A stretch of DNA of 64,000 nucleotides from positions 1 to 64,000 of the forward strand of contig NZ_FIZY01000007.1 in NCBI RefSeq assembly GCF_900060185.1, given 5' to 3'. The translations under genes and the position numbers were made by a program. The notes below the pieces were generated by a model. That model saw nothing but the letters and a program-made list of their open reading frames with translations, made no database searches and was not told the origin of the DNA. Of the stretch, positions 17,084 to 25,228 are shown piece by piece (within the stretch, counting starts at the first letter, position 1; each line of letters starts with the position of its first letter). This DNA comes from Grimontia marina (GTDB lineage: Bacteria > Pseudomonadota > Gammaproteobacteria > Enterobacterales > Vibrionaceae).

Positions 17084-17107
17084 AAAGGGCTACATATGTA
17101 GCCCTTT
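17084..17107 (-). terminator. Terminator of the ant operon
   Basis: Perfect inverted repeat AAAGGGCTAC-ATAT-GTAGCCCTTT; on the minus strand it is followed by a T-rich TAATAT stretch. It lies just after the stop of the 17111-17278 gene. Confidence 0.8.
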
Positions 17108-17110
17108 CTC

Positions 17111-17278
17111 CTAAAGGTATACGCGCTCATTGTCCACCGCGATCCTAAGCCCTCGTTCATTTTTCATATCAGCCAAGACACCAATCATCCATACGGTGAC
17201 AGACTCCGCTAACGGTTGCCCAGAGGAGAGTAGGGCGATGAGCACATCAATCTGTTGCTCTTTTTCTTCATACGACAT
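17111..17278 (-). CDS. Small phage protein downstream of ant
   Basis: 55-residue protein beginning MSYEEKEQQIDVLI; mostly helical, not recognised. Its ATG overlaps the last 11 bases of ant and the GGAGGG inside the ant 3' end serves as ribosome site, so it is translationally coupled. Confidence 0.6.
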   Translation of the reverse strand: MSYEEKEQQIDVLIALLSSGQPLAESVTVWMIGVLADMKNERGLRIAVDNERVYL

Positions 17279-18095
17279 CGACAGGCCCTCCTTGAAACGT
17301 GTCCAGCTTCAAATGGGTAAACCGTCCGTCCCATTTTTTCTTCATGGGTAACTCGCCCTGTCGATAGAAGTCATAGACCTTTTCAGCGCCTTTTCTCAGC
17401 AGTACCACCTGATGGATAACAAAGGGTTCCCTGCCGTGAAGATTCACCTCGTTAATGGCTTCGGTGAAGTAGCGGTCTCTGGCATAGCTCGCGACGCGAT
17501 AGCTGCGGCCATCGTGATAGAGCCACCCTCGGGCATGAAAGTAGGCATTTATCTGCATGACGTTAACGCCATTCAGCATCTTGGCAAGCGCGGGTAAGGT
17601 CATGCCTTTTTTAAAGAGGTTTCTGAGGTCGTGGATTTCCTCGTCCTTTTTCTTGTTATCCAACATGAGCTGTTCGCGCTGTTCTTCCTTTTCCAGCAGT
17701 TGGGCTAGGGCTTCTTTGAAGGTAGTGGGGAGGGCGAAATCGTGAGCGGGGAGTTTTTTACTGTCGAGGAAGGCTTGGTTAACTTGAAGCTGGAAGCGGG
17801 GGCTTATCCATCCAGCGTAAGAGATGGCGAGAAGTTCGTGGGCGAAGGTGCCCTGATTGACTCCTCCTTTGATAGCTTCAATAGGCGATACCGAGATCCC
17901 GGTATCGATCTTAAGTGTTTGAATTAAATCCCGCGTGCCTTCAATAGCTAGCCAATAACTTGGCCCTTTACTTTTCAAGCCGCCACTCGCTTTGTGCAAC
18001 GTGTTTAGGTTGAACCTTCCCTCGGTATCTTTCGTTATCTCTACTCCTGCAATCACAGGGGCTTGTGTCGTTTCGGAATTATGAATTACACTCAT
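17268..18095 (-). CDS. ant: Phage antirepressor (KilA-N plus KilAC/ANT domains)
   Basis: 275 residues. The N-terminal half is a KilA-N-like DNA-binding domain (GRFNLNTLHKASGG, SYWLAI, GGVNQGTFAHELLAISYAGWISPRFQLQVNQAFLD). A short coiled coil (residues about 130-160) leads to an ANT/KilAC-type C-terminal domain (LPALAKMLNGVNVMQINAYFHARGWLYHDGRSYRV). Such proteins inactivate or bypass the phage repressor and are typically kept off by Arc/Mnt-type repressors, which are exactly the neighbours here. Leftward transcription follows the arc-like gene. Confidence 0.88.
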   Translation of the reverse strand: MSVIHNSETTQAPVIAGVEITKDTEGRFNLNTLHKASGGLKSKGPSYWLAIEGTRDLIQTLKIDTGISVSPIEAIKGGVNQGTFAHELLAISYAGWISPRFQLQVNQAFLDSKKLPAHDFALPTTFKEALAQLLEKEEQREQLMLDNKKKDEEIHDLRNLFKKGMTLPALAKMLNGVNVMQINAYFHARGWLYHDGRSYRVASYARDRYFTEAINEVNLHGREPFVIHQVVLLRKGAEKVYDFYRQGELPMKKKWDGRFTHLKLDTFQGGPVDVV

Positions 18096-18173
18096 AGCGT
18101 ATCTCCTATCTTAAACGGTGTAGTTGGTACATGCCCCGGTGTTCCCGCACTGGGGTTTTTCATTTCTAGCGTT

Positions 18174-18338
18174 TCACTCATTCCCTCGCTCCCGAACAAC
18201 TGAATTTCGAAGTATCACGAGTATCTCTGAGTTCAACGAACGACCATTCGACTTTGCCTGTTTCTTAACAACTTCTTTCAACTCTGTCGGCATTCTCAGG
18301 CTGAAAGGCTTAATTGTTGCCGTTGAAATTACGTCCAT
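18174..18338 (-). CDS. Arc-like ribbon-helix-helix repressor
   Basis: 54 residues, close in length to P22 Arc (53). The ribbon strand KPFSLRMPTELKEVV and the helices KKQAKSNGRSLNSEILVILRNSV match the Arc/Mnt pattern (FxLRxP, N-RS-NxEI). It starts at the ATG complement of 18336-18338 with AGGAGAAG upstream. It is the first gene of the ant transcript, as arc is in P22, and should repress that promoter. Confidence 0.85.
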   Translation of the reverse strand: MDVISTATIKPFSLRMPTELKEVVKKQAKSNGRSLNSEILVILRNSVVRERGNE

Positions 18339-18357
18339 TTTCTTCTCCTATATCACC

Positions 18358-18406
18358 AATGGAACCAACTTGGTTCCATTGACAAGATAGAACCAGCGTG
18401 GTGCCA
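18358..18406. promoter_or_regulatory. Operator palindromes between arc-like and mnt-like genes
   Basis: AATGGAACCAA-C-TTGGTTCCATT (18358-18380) is a perfect 23-bp dyad. A second imperfect site, TAGAACCAGCGTGGTGCCATG, lies at about 18388-18408. The GGNACC half-sites resemble the P22 Mnt operator style (GGTCCACGGTGGACC). The placement between two divergent RHH genes supports a two-operator anti-repressor switch. Confidence 0.75.
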
Positions 18407-18439
18407 TGTCAACACCAATAAGCTAGAAAACGCCGGAAA

Positions 18440-18853
18440 ATGTCACTTCAATTTAAAGTTCGTCTAACAGAAGAGCTTCATGAAAAGCTTAAAAACTATG
18501 CTGACGCTAAAGGTAACTCTCTGAATACAGAGATACTTCAACGATTAGCTGACTCAGTGGTAGAAGATGAAAAGTACGAACCAATATCAGCTGACAGTGC
18601 TAAGCAGAAGGCAGCGGATAGCAGACAGTTAGTGTTAGAAGATATAAGAAGGCTGTGCTATTTCGAAATCAATCGGGTCGCTCAACTCGGCGGTCAACAT
18701 GCTCATATCTCACTCAAAAAGTACGAGCTATACAGTTACACAGATGAGGCATGGGAAGAAGCCATTACCCCTATCGTTAAGGAGCTCAAAGACAAGGGCT
18801 TTGACGTTAACGAGAACGATGTCAGTGAAGACGGTTTTGGTATTCGTTTTTAA
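18440..18853 (+). CDS. Mnt-like ribbon-helix-helix repressor with C-terminal extension
   Basis: 137 residues. The N terminus QFKVRLTEELHEKLKNYADAKGNSLNTEILQRL fits Arc/Mnt RHH proteins. Mnt is 82 residues, so this one has an extra C-terminal region of about 55 residues (helical, acidic end) of unknown role. Divergent from the arc-like gene and adjacent to two operator dyads. Last recognisable phage gene before the second accessory block. Confidence 0.85.
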   Translation: MSLQFKVRLTEELHEKLKNYADAKGNSLNTEILQRLADSVVEDEKYEPISADSAKQKAADSRQLVLEDIRRLCYFEINRVAQLGGQHAHISLKKYELYSYTDEAWEEAITPIVKELKDKGFDVNENDVSEDGFGIRF

Positions 18854-18862
18854 ACTTTTCTG

Positions 18863-18893
18863 TTGGTGAAAGGATGAAAGAGATTTCCCTACT
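18863..18893. repeat. 31-bp repeat, copy 1
   Basis: TTGGTGAAAGGATGAAAGAG followed by ATTTCCCTACT recurs with two changes at 20150-20180, in front of the DUF4279 gene. The rest of 18894-19002 shows no gene. Confidence 0.6.
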
Positions 18894-19002
18894 TTTCAGA
18901 ATCAGGCTAACTCCTCTCTATCTGCAACCGCACTTTCCTCGACTGGGTTGATTGCTTGGGCAATGGAATTTCTGGTGTCGTAATCAGTGATTAGGTCAGC
19001 AT

Positions 19003-19341
19003 TTGAAAACGTTATTAAAGTACTTACTATTCTTATTCCTTTTCCTCGTGGCAGCTGTCGTCGGGGTGATGGTCGATAGTCACCTAAAAAAGAACCCAGA
19101 TGCTACCTATGAGCTGAGAGGTCGGTACCTACCATCGCCAGATGGAAAGACATATCTCGTTGTAGAAGATGACAATGGAGGCATGTGTGGTCCTCTAACC
19201 GTCAACGGGAAGGAATGGCCCCACGGCCCATATCAGAAAGCGGAAGTGACGCCTGGGGATGTAACCATTGAATGTGGTTCTTGGATTACCGTGCACGTTC
19301 AAAAGGGGACGACGTATTACTTTGGCTACTGGGGTCCTTGA
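19003..19341 (+). CDS. Membrane-anchored small protein, unknown function
   Basis: 112 residues starting at TTG; no nearby ATG fits the hydrophobic N terminus KTLLKYLLFLFLFLVAAVVGVMV, an uncleaved anchor or signal. The remainder, with YELRGRYLPSPDGKTYLVVEDD and two cysteines (GGMCGP, IECGSW) likely forming a disulphide, should face the periplasm. Not recognised. With the next gene it suggests envelope-modifying lysogenic cargo. Confidence 0.6.
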   Translation: MKTLLKYLLFLFLFLVAAVVGVMVDSHLKKNPDATYELRGRYLPSPDGKTYLVVEDDNGGMCGPLTVNGKEWPHGPYQKAEVTPGDVTIECGSWITVHVQKGTTYYFGYWGP

Positions 19342-19385
19342 AAAAGAGCGGCGATATACCTCCTACGGCTGCTTCATATAGCCAA

Positions 19386-19494
19386 ATACTCAAGCTATCT
19401 TCTAAGCTAACAGCGTATCCATTACTTGTTAGCTTGGAACAAAACTCTTATAAGAGCTGTCAAAATTACATGTGGCACTGACTATTAGAATGTA
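19386..19494 (+). pseudogene. Internally deleted relic of the DUF4279 locus
   Basis: ATACTCAAGCTATCTTCTAA through TCCATTACT (19386-19425) matches 20181-20220, and TTGTTAGCTTGGAACAAAAC through TTAGAATGT (19426-19494) matches 20531-20599. The 310 bases between, that is nearly all of the DUF4279 coding region, are missing. This is a duplicate whose middle was lost at a TTACT junction. Confidence 0.8.
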
Positions 19495-19545
19495 TCGTCA
19501 CTATTAGGCATTCGTCTCTCTGGTTTAACTTAATTGGATATCACT

Positions 19546-19962
19546 ATGAAATTATTCTCTCGTGTCAATGCTATTATTCTTACGCTATTCCTAAGTTTCT
19601 TTTCTTTCTCCGCATTAGCTACGAATCAAGTCCAAGATGTGCAATTTAAAAAAGGGGCAACCAGTGCAGAATACACAGGAAAAGTGCAAGGCTACGACTA
19701 CAATGAATACGTTTTTTACGCTCAAAAAGGTCAAGCATTAAAAGCGACATTAGATACTAAAAGTACTAAATTATGGTTTATTCTTCTCAACCAACATATT
19801 GAAAACCGTGTAGATTTGTCTGAGTATTCGGAATCCTTGACCCCTCAAGGGGCTTACATTCTGCCATACAGCGGTAAGTATACGATTCGTATTGGTCAAT
19901 ACCGCCCTTTTGCTCGACGCGGTGAGCACAGTGAATACAAACTGAAGATTGAGATTAAATAA
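19546..19962 (+). CDS. Secreted periplasmic protein, possible g-type lysozyme inhibitor-like (PliG)
   Basis: 138 residues with a clear signal peptide (MKLFSRVNAIILTLFLSFFSFSALA, cleavage before TNQV). The mature part VQFKKGATSAEYTGKVQGYDYNEYVFYAQKGQALKATL...GAYILPYSGKYTIRIGQ is a beta-rich PPC-like sandwich resembling periplasmic PliG-type lysozyme inhibitors and related domains. Start chosen at the ATG; a TTG 12 bases upstream is less likely. A lysozyme-inhibitor role would help lysogens against host lysozymes but is inference. Confidence 0.6.
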   Translation: MKLFSRVNAIILTLFLSFFSFSALATNQVQDVQFKKGATSAEYTGKVQGYDYNEYVFYAQKGQALKATLDTKSTKLWFILLNQHIENRVDLSEYSESLTPQGAYILPYSGKYTIRIGQYRPFARRGEHSEYKLKIEIK

Positions 19963-20148
19963 TAGATAGGGTAAAGCGCTTAATCAGCCTGTCTATCAGT
20001 TGCTGGGCGGTAAAGTGAATGATGAGCTTCGCATCAGGTGTTGAGCCCTCAACACCTTAAATTACCTATCGAAAGCACCCTGGTGAATGATGAAAGATAT
20101 TTTTCTCATTCACCACGCAGCTCTTGCCAGATAAGGCTTTAGTCCATA

Positions 20149-20221
20149 TTTGGTGAAAGGGTGAAAGAGGTTTCCCTACTATACTCAAGCTATCTTCTAA
20201 GCTAACAGCGTATCCATTACT
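20149..20221. repeat. Copy 2 of 31-bp repeat plus 41-bp repeat
   Basis: TGGTGAAAGGGTGAAAGAGG then ATACTCAAGCTATCTTCTAA to CCATTACT; these two segments are separate at 18863 and 19386 but fused here. Positions 19963-20148 show no supported gene. Confidence 0.65.
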
Positions 20222-20238
20222 ACTTTTATGAAAAGCCA

Positions 20239-20607
20239 ATGAATCAGTCAGATAACTCGGTCTTTACAATTTACAGGGAAGGCTACTTTGATTTTGAAGA
20301 GATTTCCCAAACTTTAAAAATGGTTCCCGATAAGGCTACTGTGGCTACAGATAAAGCGAAAAACACTTGCTGGAAGCTTCTTTCATCAAATAAAGACTGT
20401 CATCTCGAAGAGCAACTAGAGTATTGGATAGTTTTACTACTACCCAAGAGTAATGAGTTGAGAGAGTTAAAGGAGAATGGTTGGATAATAGAATTGGATT
20501 GCTTGGTCCAATCTGATGAGGGTTCAGCGGTTGTTAATTTGGAACCAAAACTCTTACAAGAGTTGTCAAAATTACATGTGGCACTGACTATTAGAATGTG
20601 GGCATAA
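20239..20607 (+). CDS. DUF4279-like protein
   Basis: 122 residues. The order of features (FEEISQTLKMVPDKATVATDKAKNTCWKL, then LEEQLEYWIVLLLPKSNELRELKENG, then a final beta strand LHVALTIRMWA) matches the DUF4279 pattern. Some DUF4279 proteins sit in toxin/immunity loci, but the function is unknown. A relic of the same locus lies 0.8 kb upstream. Confidence 0.6.
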   Translation: MNQSDNSVFTIYREGYFDFEEISQTLKMVPDKATVATDKAKNTCWKLLSSNKDCHLEEQLEYWIVLLLPKSNELRELKENGWIIELDCLVQSDEGSAVVNLEPKLLQELSKLHVALTIRMWA

Positions 20608-20719
20608 CGCATTACTCCCTCTCAATATAAATAAGTCAGTGTTATTGGCTTTCAATCATTCATTCACACCAAAAATGCTTCGAGTTATCAACTGATTAAT
20701 CAATAGTCTTTCAGCTCCG

Positions 20720-20825
20720 CATGCGATCGAAATCAAATCTGCTTTTATGCACTTTATGGTACATTTCCGCCAAAAGTTTTAGACAGTGATGGCGTGTTGC
20801 GTGCCGAGGAGCGAAGGGCGGTAGC
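20720..20825. repeat. 106-bp direct repeat D, copy 1
   Basis: CATGCGATCGAAATCAAATC to AAGGGCGGTAGC. Copy 2 is at 23046-23151 with few changes. Together they bracket the two genes at 20965 and 22050. The following 140 bases end in AAGTTGTTATACC, an attC-like right core, before the next gene. Confidence 0.8.
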
Positions 20826-20964
20826 GTAAGAAAATTCAAGCCCAAACCAGGTTTTTAGAATTCTAGGCGAACTAATCGGGCGTCTCGGTTTTGGACTAAA
20901 CGGGCAAATTACCCGCTAATAAGTTGTTATACCTCTTGGGTAGTCACAAATATAAGGATCATTC

Positions 20965-21948
20965 ATGGCAAACGAAGAAATGCTCGAATATGTAGAGAAT
21001 GAAAAACGAAAACGGAAGGAGTATTCACTTGCTTATAATGAACTTAATGAAAGACAGCAGGTTCTGCATCAGCAAATCGCTCAGCAACAAGCTCTGTTGC
21101 ACGAGCAGGAAAAAGAACTGAATCTAAACAGAAAGAGAATTAAAGAAGAGCAAATTGCTAGAGAAAAAGAATACCTATCTGAAAAACGTGAGCGTGAACG
21201 TTTTTTTGAAGAGCGCGAAAATGACTTAATGCAGCGTCAACGTCAGATGGAACAGCACCTTCATGAGCGGATGCAAGAAACAGAAAAGCTTAGTATTAAG
21301 TTAAAGGGAGATTTAGCGGAAAAGGAATCGTTACTAGCTCAGGCACAAGAACGACTAGAGATCGAAAAGCAAAAATACACTGAAGAGAATAGAAAGCAGA
21401 TTGAAAGTAAATCTCAAAATTATGTAAATACAGCCCTCACTGGTCTGGAGGCAAAAGAGAATAAATTTCATTTCGTTTCTAAAGTTTGGTCTGTAATCGG
21501 GGCTGTCGCAATTGTCTTGGGTATTACATTTATAGTTATCTCTACATTCTATGGGGCAAATGATTTTCATAATTCTGGCGGTTTTACATGGCCATACTTT
21601 CTATTTATCACATTCAGAGGTCTTATTGTCGTCGCTATGTTTGTGGCCTTAGCAAGATATTCTTTTATTTATAGCAATTCCTATATGCATGAATCTTTAA
21701 AAAGTGGGGAGAGGAGGCATGCTATTAATTTTGGTAAGTTTTACCTCGAAGCATATGGCGCTAATGCCAGCTGGGAACAGATTAAAGAGGCCTTTCAGCA
21801 TTGGAATATTAGTAGTGAGAGTGCCTTTTCAAAGAAACAATCATCTGAGTTTGATCCAAAACTTATGGAAAGCGCTCTTGAAATAAGTAAAGCTCTTTCG
21901 AAGACGAGTAAAGATAAATCTTCTGAAACGAAAGAAAGTAAGGAATAA
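20965..21948 (+). CDS. Coiled-coil membrane protein (cassette), unknown function
   Basis: 327 residues. Residues 1-150 are a long charged coiled coil rich in Glu, Lys, Arg and Gln. Two hydrophobic segments follow (about 173-195, VWSVIGAVAIVLGITFIVI, and about 210-232, YFLFITFRGLIVVAMFVALA), then a cytosolic tail. Both ends are therefore likely cytoplasmic. It is followed by an attC site. Function unknown; membrane coiled-coil proteins are common among defence and stress modules but nothing specific is visible. Confidence 0.75.
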   Translation: MANEEMLEYVENEKRKRKEYSLAYNELNERQQVLHQQIAQQQALLHEQEKELNLNRKRIKEEQIAREKEYLSEKRERERFFEERENDLMQRQRQMEQHLHERMQETEKLSIKLKGDLAEKESLLAQAQERLEIEKQKYTEENRKQIESKSQNYVNTALTGLEAKENKFHFVSKVWSVIGAVAIVLGITFIVISTFYGANDFHNSGGFTWPYFLFITFRGLIVVAMFVALARYSFIYSNSYMHESLKSGERRHAINFGKFYLEAYGANASWEQIKEAFQHWNISSESAFSKKQSSEFDPKLMESALEISKALSKTSKDKSSETKESKE

Positions 21949-21959
21949 TATAGCTATAG

Positions 21960-22031
21960 GTATAACAAGTTGCTGCACACGGAAAAATTGCTCGCTTCGC
22001 TCCCAATTTTCCGGTGAGCAAGGCGTTAGGT
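21960..22031 (+). repeat. attC site 8
   Basis: GTATAACAAGTTGCTGCACA at the left and GAGCAAGGCGTTAGGT at the right, around a GGAAAAATTG...CCAATTTTCC palindrome. Confidence 0.88.
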
Positions 22032-22049
22032 TTTTATTTGGGAAGTTAA

Positions 22050-22877
22050 ATGTTGACTGAAATATTGAGCGTAGTTGAATCAGTACCTAATGTGGTCTGG
22101 AGCGGAATAGTAGCTTCTTGCCTAACATTATTTGGTGTGTTTTTGACTAACAAAGGTAATGCTCAAAGGCAGCGAGACCTACTTGAACATGAGAAAATAA
22201 AGTATAAGTCAGAGCAACAATTAAACCTTAAAAAAGAGGTTTATTTGAATTTAGCTGATTCTTTTGCTGGCGCATTAGGCGTCATTCCAAAATTGATAAA
22301 TCTTGATTTATCTACACAAGAAATCGAGAAAATATTAAAAAACCATAGTGGGTCAATTGCAAAGTCGTACTTGGTAGCGAGAGAGTCAACGGTATCTGAG
22401 ATTTTGGACTTCTCTGCTGAGACTGCCGAAGCTCTTCTACCGCTATTCAAACAACGGGCAATTTTGTTAGGTCACAAAAAAGCAATCGAAATTTATCAGT
22501 CAACGATCGATGCAGCGAGTGAAGAAAAAAATCGAATTTTATCTATGTTTAAAGAGCTGAATTTTCAAAACAACAAAGATTCTTCTTTATATGACTACTT
22601 GAATGGTAGTTACGAGCTAAATGATAAAATTTCACGTGAAAACAACGAGCTAAAGTCTGAGCAAGAATTGATTTTAAGAAAGCTTCATATAGAATTTACT
22701 CGCAAGTGTTTGCAGGAACATAGTCGATTACTAAGCTCATTACCCAAGATGACGATTGCTCTTCGTGAGGAGTTAGAAAGTGATGAAAATCCAGCAATAT
22801 TCATTGCCGCTCTAAATCGTAATATCGAGAGAATGTCCGGGGCTTACGATGAGTTACTCGATGAACCTCAAACCTAA
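22050..22877 (+). CDS. Membrane-anchored helical protein (cassette), unknown function
   Basis: 275 residues. One N-terminal membrane segment (VVWSGIVASCLTLFGVFLT, about residues 15-33) is followed by a mostly helical cytosolic region that begins with a basic coiled coil (NAQRQRDLLEHEKIKYKSEQQLNLKKEVY). Not recognised. Preceded by attC 8 and followed by an attC-like core (ACCTAAC) leading into repeat E. Confidence 0.7.
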   Translation: MLTEILSVVESVPNVVWSGIVASCLTLFGVFLTNKGNAQRQRDLLEHEKIKYKSEQQLNLKKEVYLNLADSFAGALGVIPKLINLDLSTQEIEKILKNHSGSIAKSYLVARESTVSEILDFSAETAEALLPLFKQRAILLGHKKAIEIYQSTIDAASEEKNRILSMFKELNFQNNKDSSLYDYLNGSYELNDKISRENNELKSEQELILRKLHIEFTRKCLQEHSRLLSSLPKMTIALREELESDENPAIFIAALNRNIERMSGAYDELLDEPQT

Positions 22878-22949
22878 CACATATGAGCCCTGCTCCGGTC
22901 AATAGGTAATAGCATTCTTGTGGCTGCGCCGCGCAGCCATTCCTCACAC
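22875..22949. repeat. 75-bp repeat E, copy 1
   Basis: TAACACATATGAGCCCTGCTCCGGTCAAT and a GGCTGCG-CCG-CGCAGCC hairpin. Copy 2 at 29235-29309 also begins directly at a gene's stop codon. It behaves like a 3' flank or cassette end of a second type. The stretch from 22950 to 23045 shows nothing further. Confidence 0.75.
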
Positions 22950-23045
22950 CTCAAAGATAACACCACCACATTTCAACTTCCTGATTTATTTACCTCATAA
23001 ATACAAACGGTTATTGATTGTTCACTCAATAATAAATCGGTCCTT

Positions 23046-23151
23046 CATGCGATCGAAATCAAATCTGCTTTTATGCACTTTATGGTACATTCCCGTCAAA
23101 AGTTTTAGACAGTGATGGCGTGTTGCGTGCCGATAAGCAAAGGGCGGTAGC
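23046..23151. repeat. 106-bp direct repeat D, copy 2
   Basis: Second copy of the repeat at 20720. It stands 147 bases upstream of the ABC-3C-like operon; the AT-rich space between (23152-23298) presumably holds that operon's promoter. Confidence 0.8.
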
Positions 23152-23298
23152 TTTACACGGGATTTGGGAACGGCCATCTCACAAGACACTTTAATAAAGT
23201 CAGTTAATGAGAGTGTTCTTTGTTTTTTCTAGGTGTACCTGTCCTAAGTGGTTTTTACATTTTATAAATTTTCGTATGTTTATTAGAGTGATAAGTAA

Positions 23299-24546
23299 TT
23301 GACAGCTGTAACAGAACAAATAGCGAACAGTAGTGCGATCCCTGCTTGGAGTGGGTTTGTTTATCAAGGCAAAGTAGCACTTTATCATGCGATACGTCTC
23401 CTTGTTCAAGGTAACAGCAATGCCCACTACTTGAAGGTAGAAACCTTAGAAGATTTTGTAATATACGCGAATAATCATGAGGTTATATCTCTTCATCAAG
23501 TAAAAACGATGCGAAGCGGTTATCGTTCGGCATACGAGACCGCTTTGAAACAAGCTTCTAAAGTAGTGGATAGATGCAATAGTAGGTGGTTTCACGTCTC
23601 CGTAGAGCTTGATGACGTTTCTGACAGAGAGGCAAACGCCGCAGAGTGTGAGTATCTTGTTCAATTTTATACATACCACGACGGACGTCGATATGTTGAG
23701 ACAGGAAGTATTGATACGAGGCTTACTGAAATTGTCACGCAGTACCTCGGATCCAGCGAACTAGAAATCACGAGCCAGCTTGTTGAGCACAAGCTGGCTA
23801 AACTTCAAATGCTTTTGGCAGCGCGTGTGAATCTGGCACATCACCGCAATCAGCATGGTGAAATGACAAAGTTTGAAGCAGCCAATTCTATTCCGGTTTA
23901 TTTTTCTGAGATCGAAGAGTGTCTTTACTCTGAAGCAATTCAAGATGATGACTATGATGCAATACTATTCAAATTCAGAAAAACGTTATTGGATAGGACC
24001 GATAGCTTACTAGACGCTAACCAGGCCGATTACAGCCTTGACCTAAATGACCTCTGTAGATGTCGCCATGTTATTGCTGGTATGGAAATCGAACGATTGA
24101 CCAGACTGTACTATTCAAAGGTGCCTAATCAAAAGTGTATCTCGCTGAACGGCTTTAGTGTGAACACTGTCGATATTTATCTCGACATTATCGCTGAAAT
24201 ACAAGGTATTCGAACTGCGAATGACTTACCACATTATTTTAAGAGTCACCTAGGTACTTTTTTACCAACCGCGATGCAATTTAAGCGTACCAATAAACGT
24301 CTTAACATTAACGACATTCAAGACAACATCTCTGGTATGCGTGGAAATCCAGTAGTACAAGATGTGCTTTATGATTATGAAAACCTAATTGTCGAGATGA
24401 ATAGCAGTCCATTTAAACTAAGTGATCAATCCATTAGTGTAGGAAGATTCACTGATATCAGCGAAGCTGATAAAAATAGGCTAACTAAGATAAATAACGT
24501 GAGATTTGTATCAGTCAGTGATGCAAGTAGTGAAATAAATGATTAA
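23299..24546 (+). CDS. ABC-3C-like system effector component with REase-type nuclease domain
   Basis: 415 residues starting at TTG. The N-terminal 110 residues read SGFVYQGKVALYHAIRLL, then LKVETLEDFVIY and ISLHQVKTM: an E...D...QxK arrangement typical of restriction-endonuclease-fold effectors (DUF4297/Cap4-like). The rest is a helical region that I take as the C-terminal domain linking it to the ATPase partner. This is gene 1 of a tight three-gene operon and overlaps gene 2 by 8 bases. In ABC-three-component systems this position holds the toxic effector. Assignment rests on motifs and gene order, not a search. Confidence 0.72.
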   Translation: MTAVTEQIANSSAIPAWSGFVYQGKVALYHAIRLLVQGNSNAHYLKVETLEDFVIYANNHEVISLHQVKTMRSGYRSAYETALKQASKVVDRCNSRWFHVSVELDDVSDREANAAECEYLVQFYTYHDGRRYVETGSIDTRLTEIVTQYLGSSELEITSQLVEHKLAKLQMLLAARVNLAHHRNQHGEMTKFEAANSIPVYFSEIEECLYSEAIQDDDYDAILFKFRKTLLDRTDSLLDANQADYSLDLNDLCRCRHVIAGMEIERLTRLYYSKVPNQKCISLNGFSVNTVDIYLDIIAEIQGIRTANDLPHYFKSHLGTFLPTAMQFKRTNKRLNINDIQDNISGMRGNPVVQDVLYDYENLIVEMNSSPFKLSDQSISVGRFTDISEADKNRLTKINNVRFVSVSDASSEIND

Positions 24547-25228
24547 TAAAATAATTACAGCATTATCGAGCACCTCTCCCTGCCAGTTTAAGTTGGTTAA
24601 ACAAGAATCAGAAATATTTTCTTTTTATCAAGCCACATCCCCTTGTTATCAAAGGCTTTTGGTTGTGGTGCATGTTGAAAAATTAATGCAGCCTAGTGAG
24701 CTTAACCAATGGGTGTTGGCTAATACGCCTGATGAGTTAAGAGAGTTACCAGCTTTTGCTAAAAATACTGATGTAGTTGTTCTATTTAGATTAGAAAGCT
24801 TAGCGGATATCGTAAACTATGAATACAAAGTATTTTCTTTGGAAGAGGATGCTTATAGTTTCAAAAAACATGTTTTGTATTATTCTCAAGAAGAGCTGAC
24901 TATATTAGATAAAATAGACACAAACAGCATAAGTGATTTAATAAAAGACCAAAATAAATTTTCACTTTATAAGAAGTCCCCTTTAGAAGAGTCAGAATAT
25001 GGAATAGTCAGCCGTATTTTTATTAAATTACCTTTCTTATCTATTCCTGTAGATGAATCTGAGTTAGACGACCCATGTCTGTTAGCGGATACAGAATTAC
25101 AAGAATCAGGACTATTAGAGTTGACTAATGAGTTTGAAAGTCTGTTAGCGAGCGTTGGCTCTGACTATGAAGCTATTGTTGAGGAGTATATTCGTGGAAA
25201 AATGGCGAATTCACAGGCTGAAGATTAA
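24539..25228 (+). CDS. ABC-3C-like middle component
   Basis: 229 residues, without a motif I know. Its size, acidic character and location between the effector and the ATPase match the middle component (MC) of ABC-three-component systems. It overlaps both neighbours (8 bases with gene 1 and 35 with gene 3), implying coordinated translation and a stoichiometric complex. Confidence 0.65.
   Translation: MINKIITALSSTSPCQFKLVKQESEIFSFYQATSPCYQRLLVVVHVEKLMQPSELNQWVLANTPDELRELPAFAKNTDVVVLFRLESLADIVNYEYKVFSLEEDAYSFKKHVLYYSQEELTILDKIDTNSISDLIKDQNKFSLYKKSPLEESEYGIVSRIFIKLPFLSIPVDESELDDPCLLADTELQESGLLELTNEFESLLASVGSDYEAIVEEYIRGKMANSQAED

Noticed and set aside
7241-17111. An integron integrase gene to explain the attC sites
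   Set aside because: The only tyrosine recombinase is of lambda Int type, beside xis; no IntI-like frame with its extra patch region is present.
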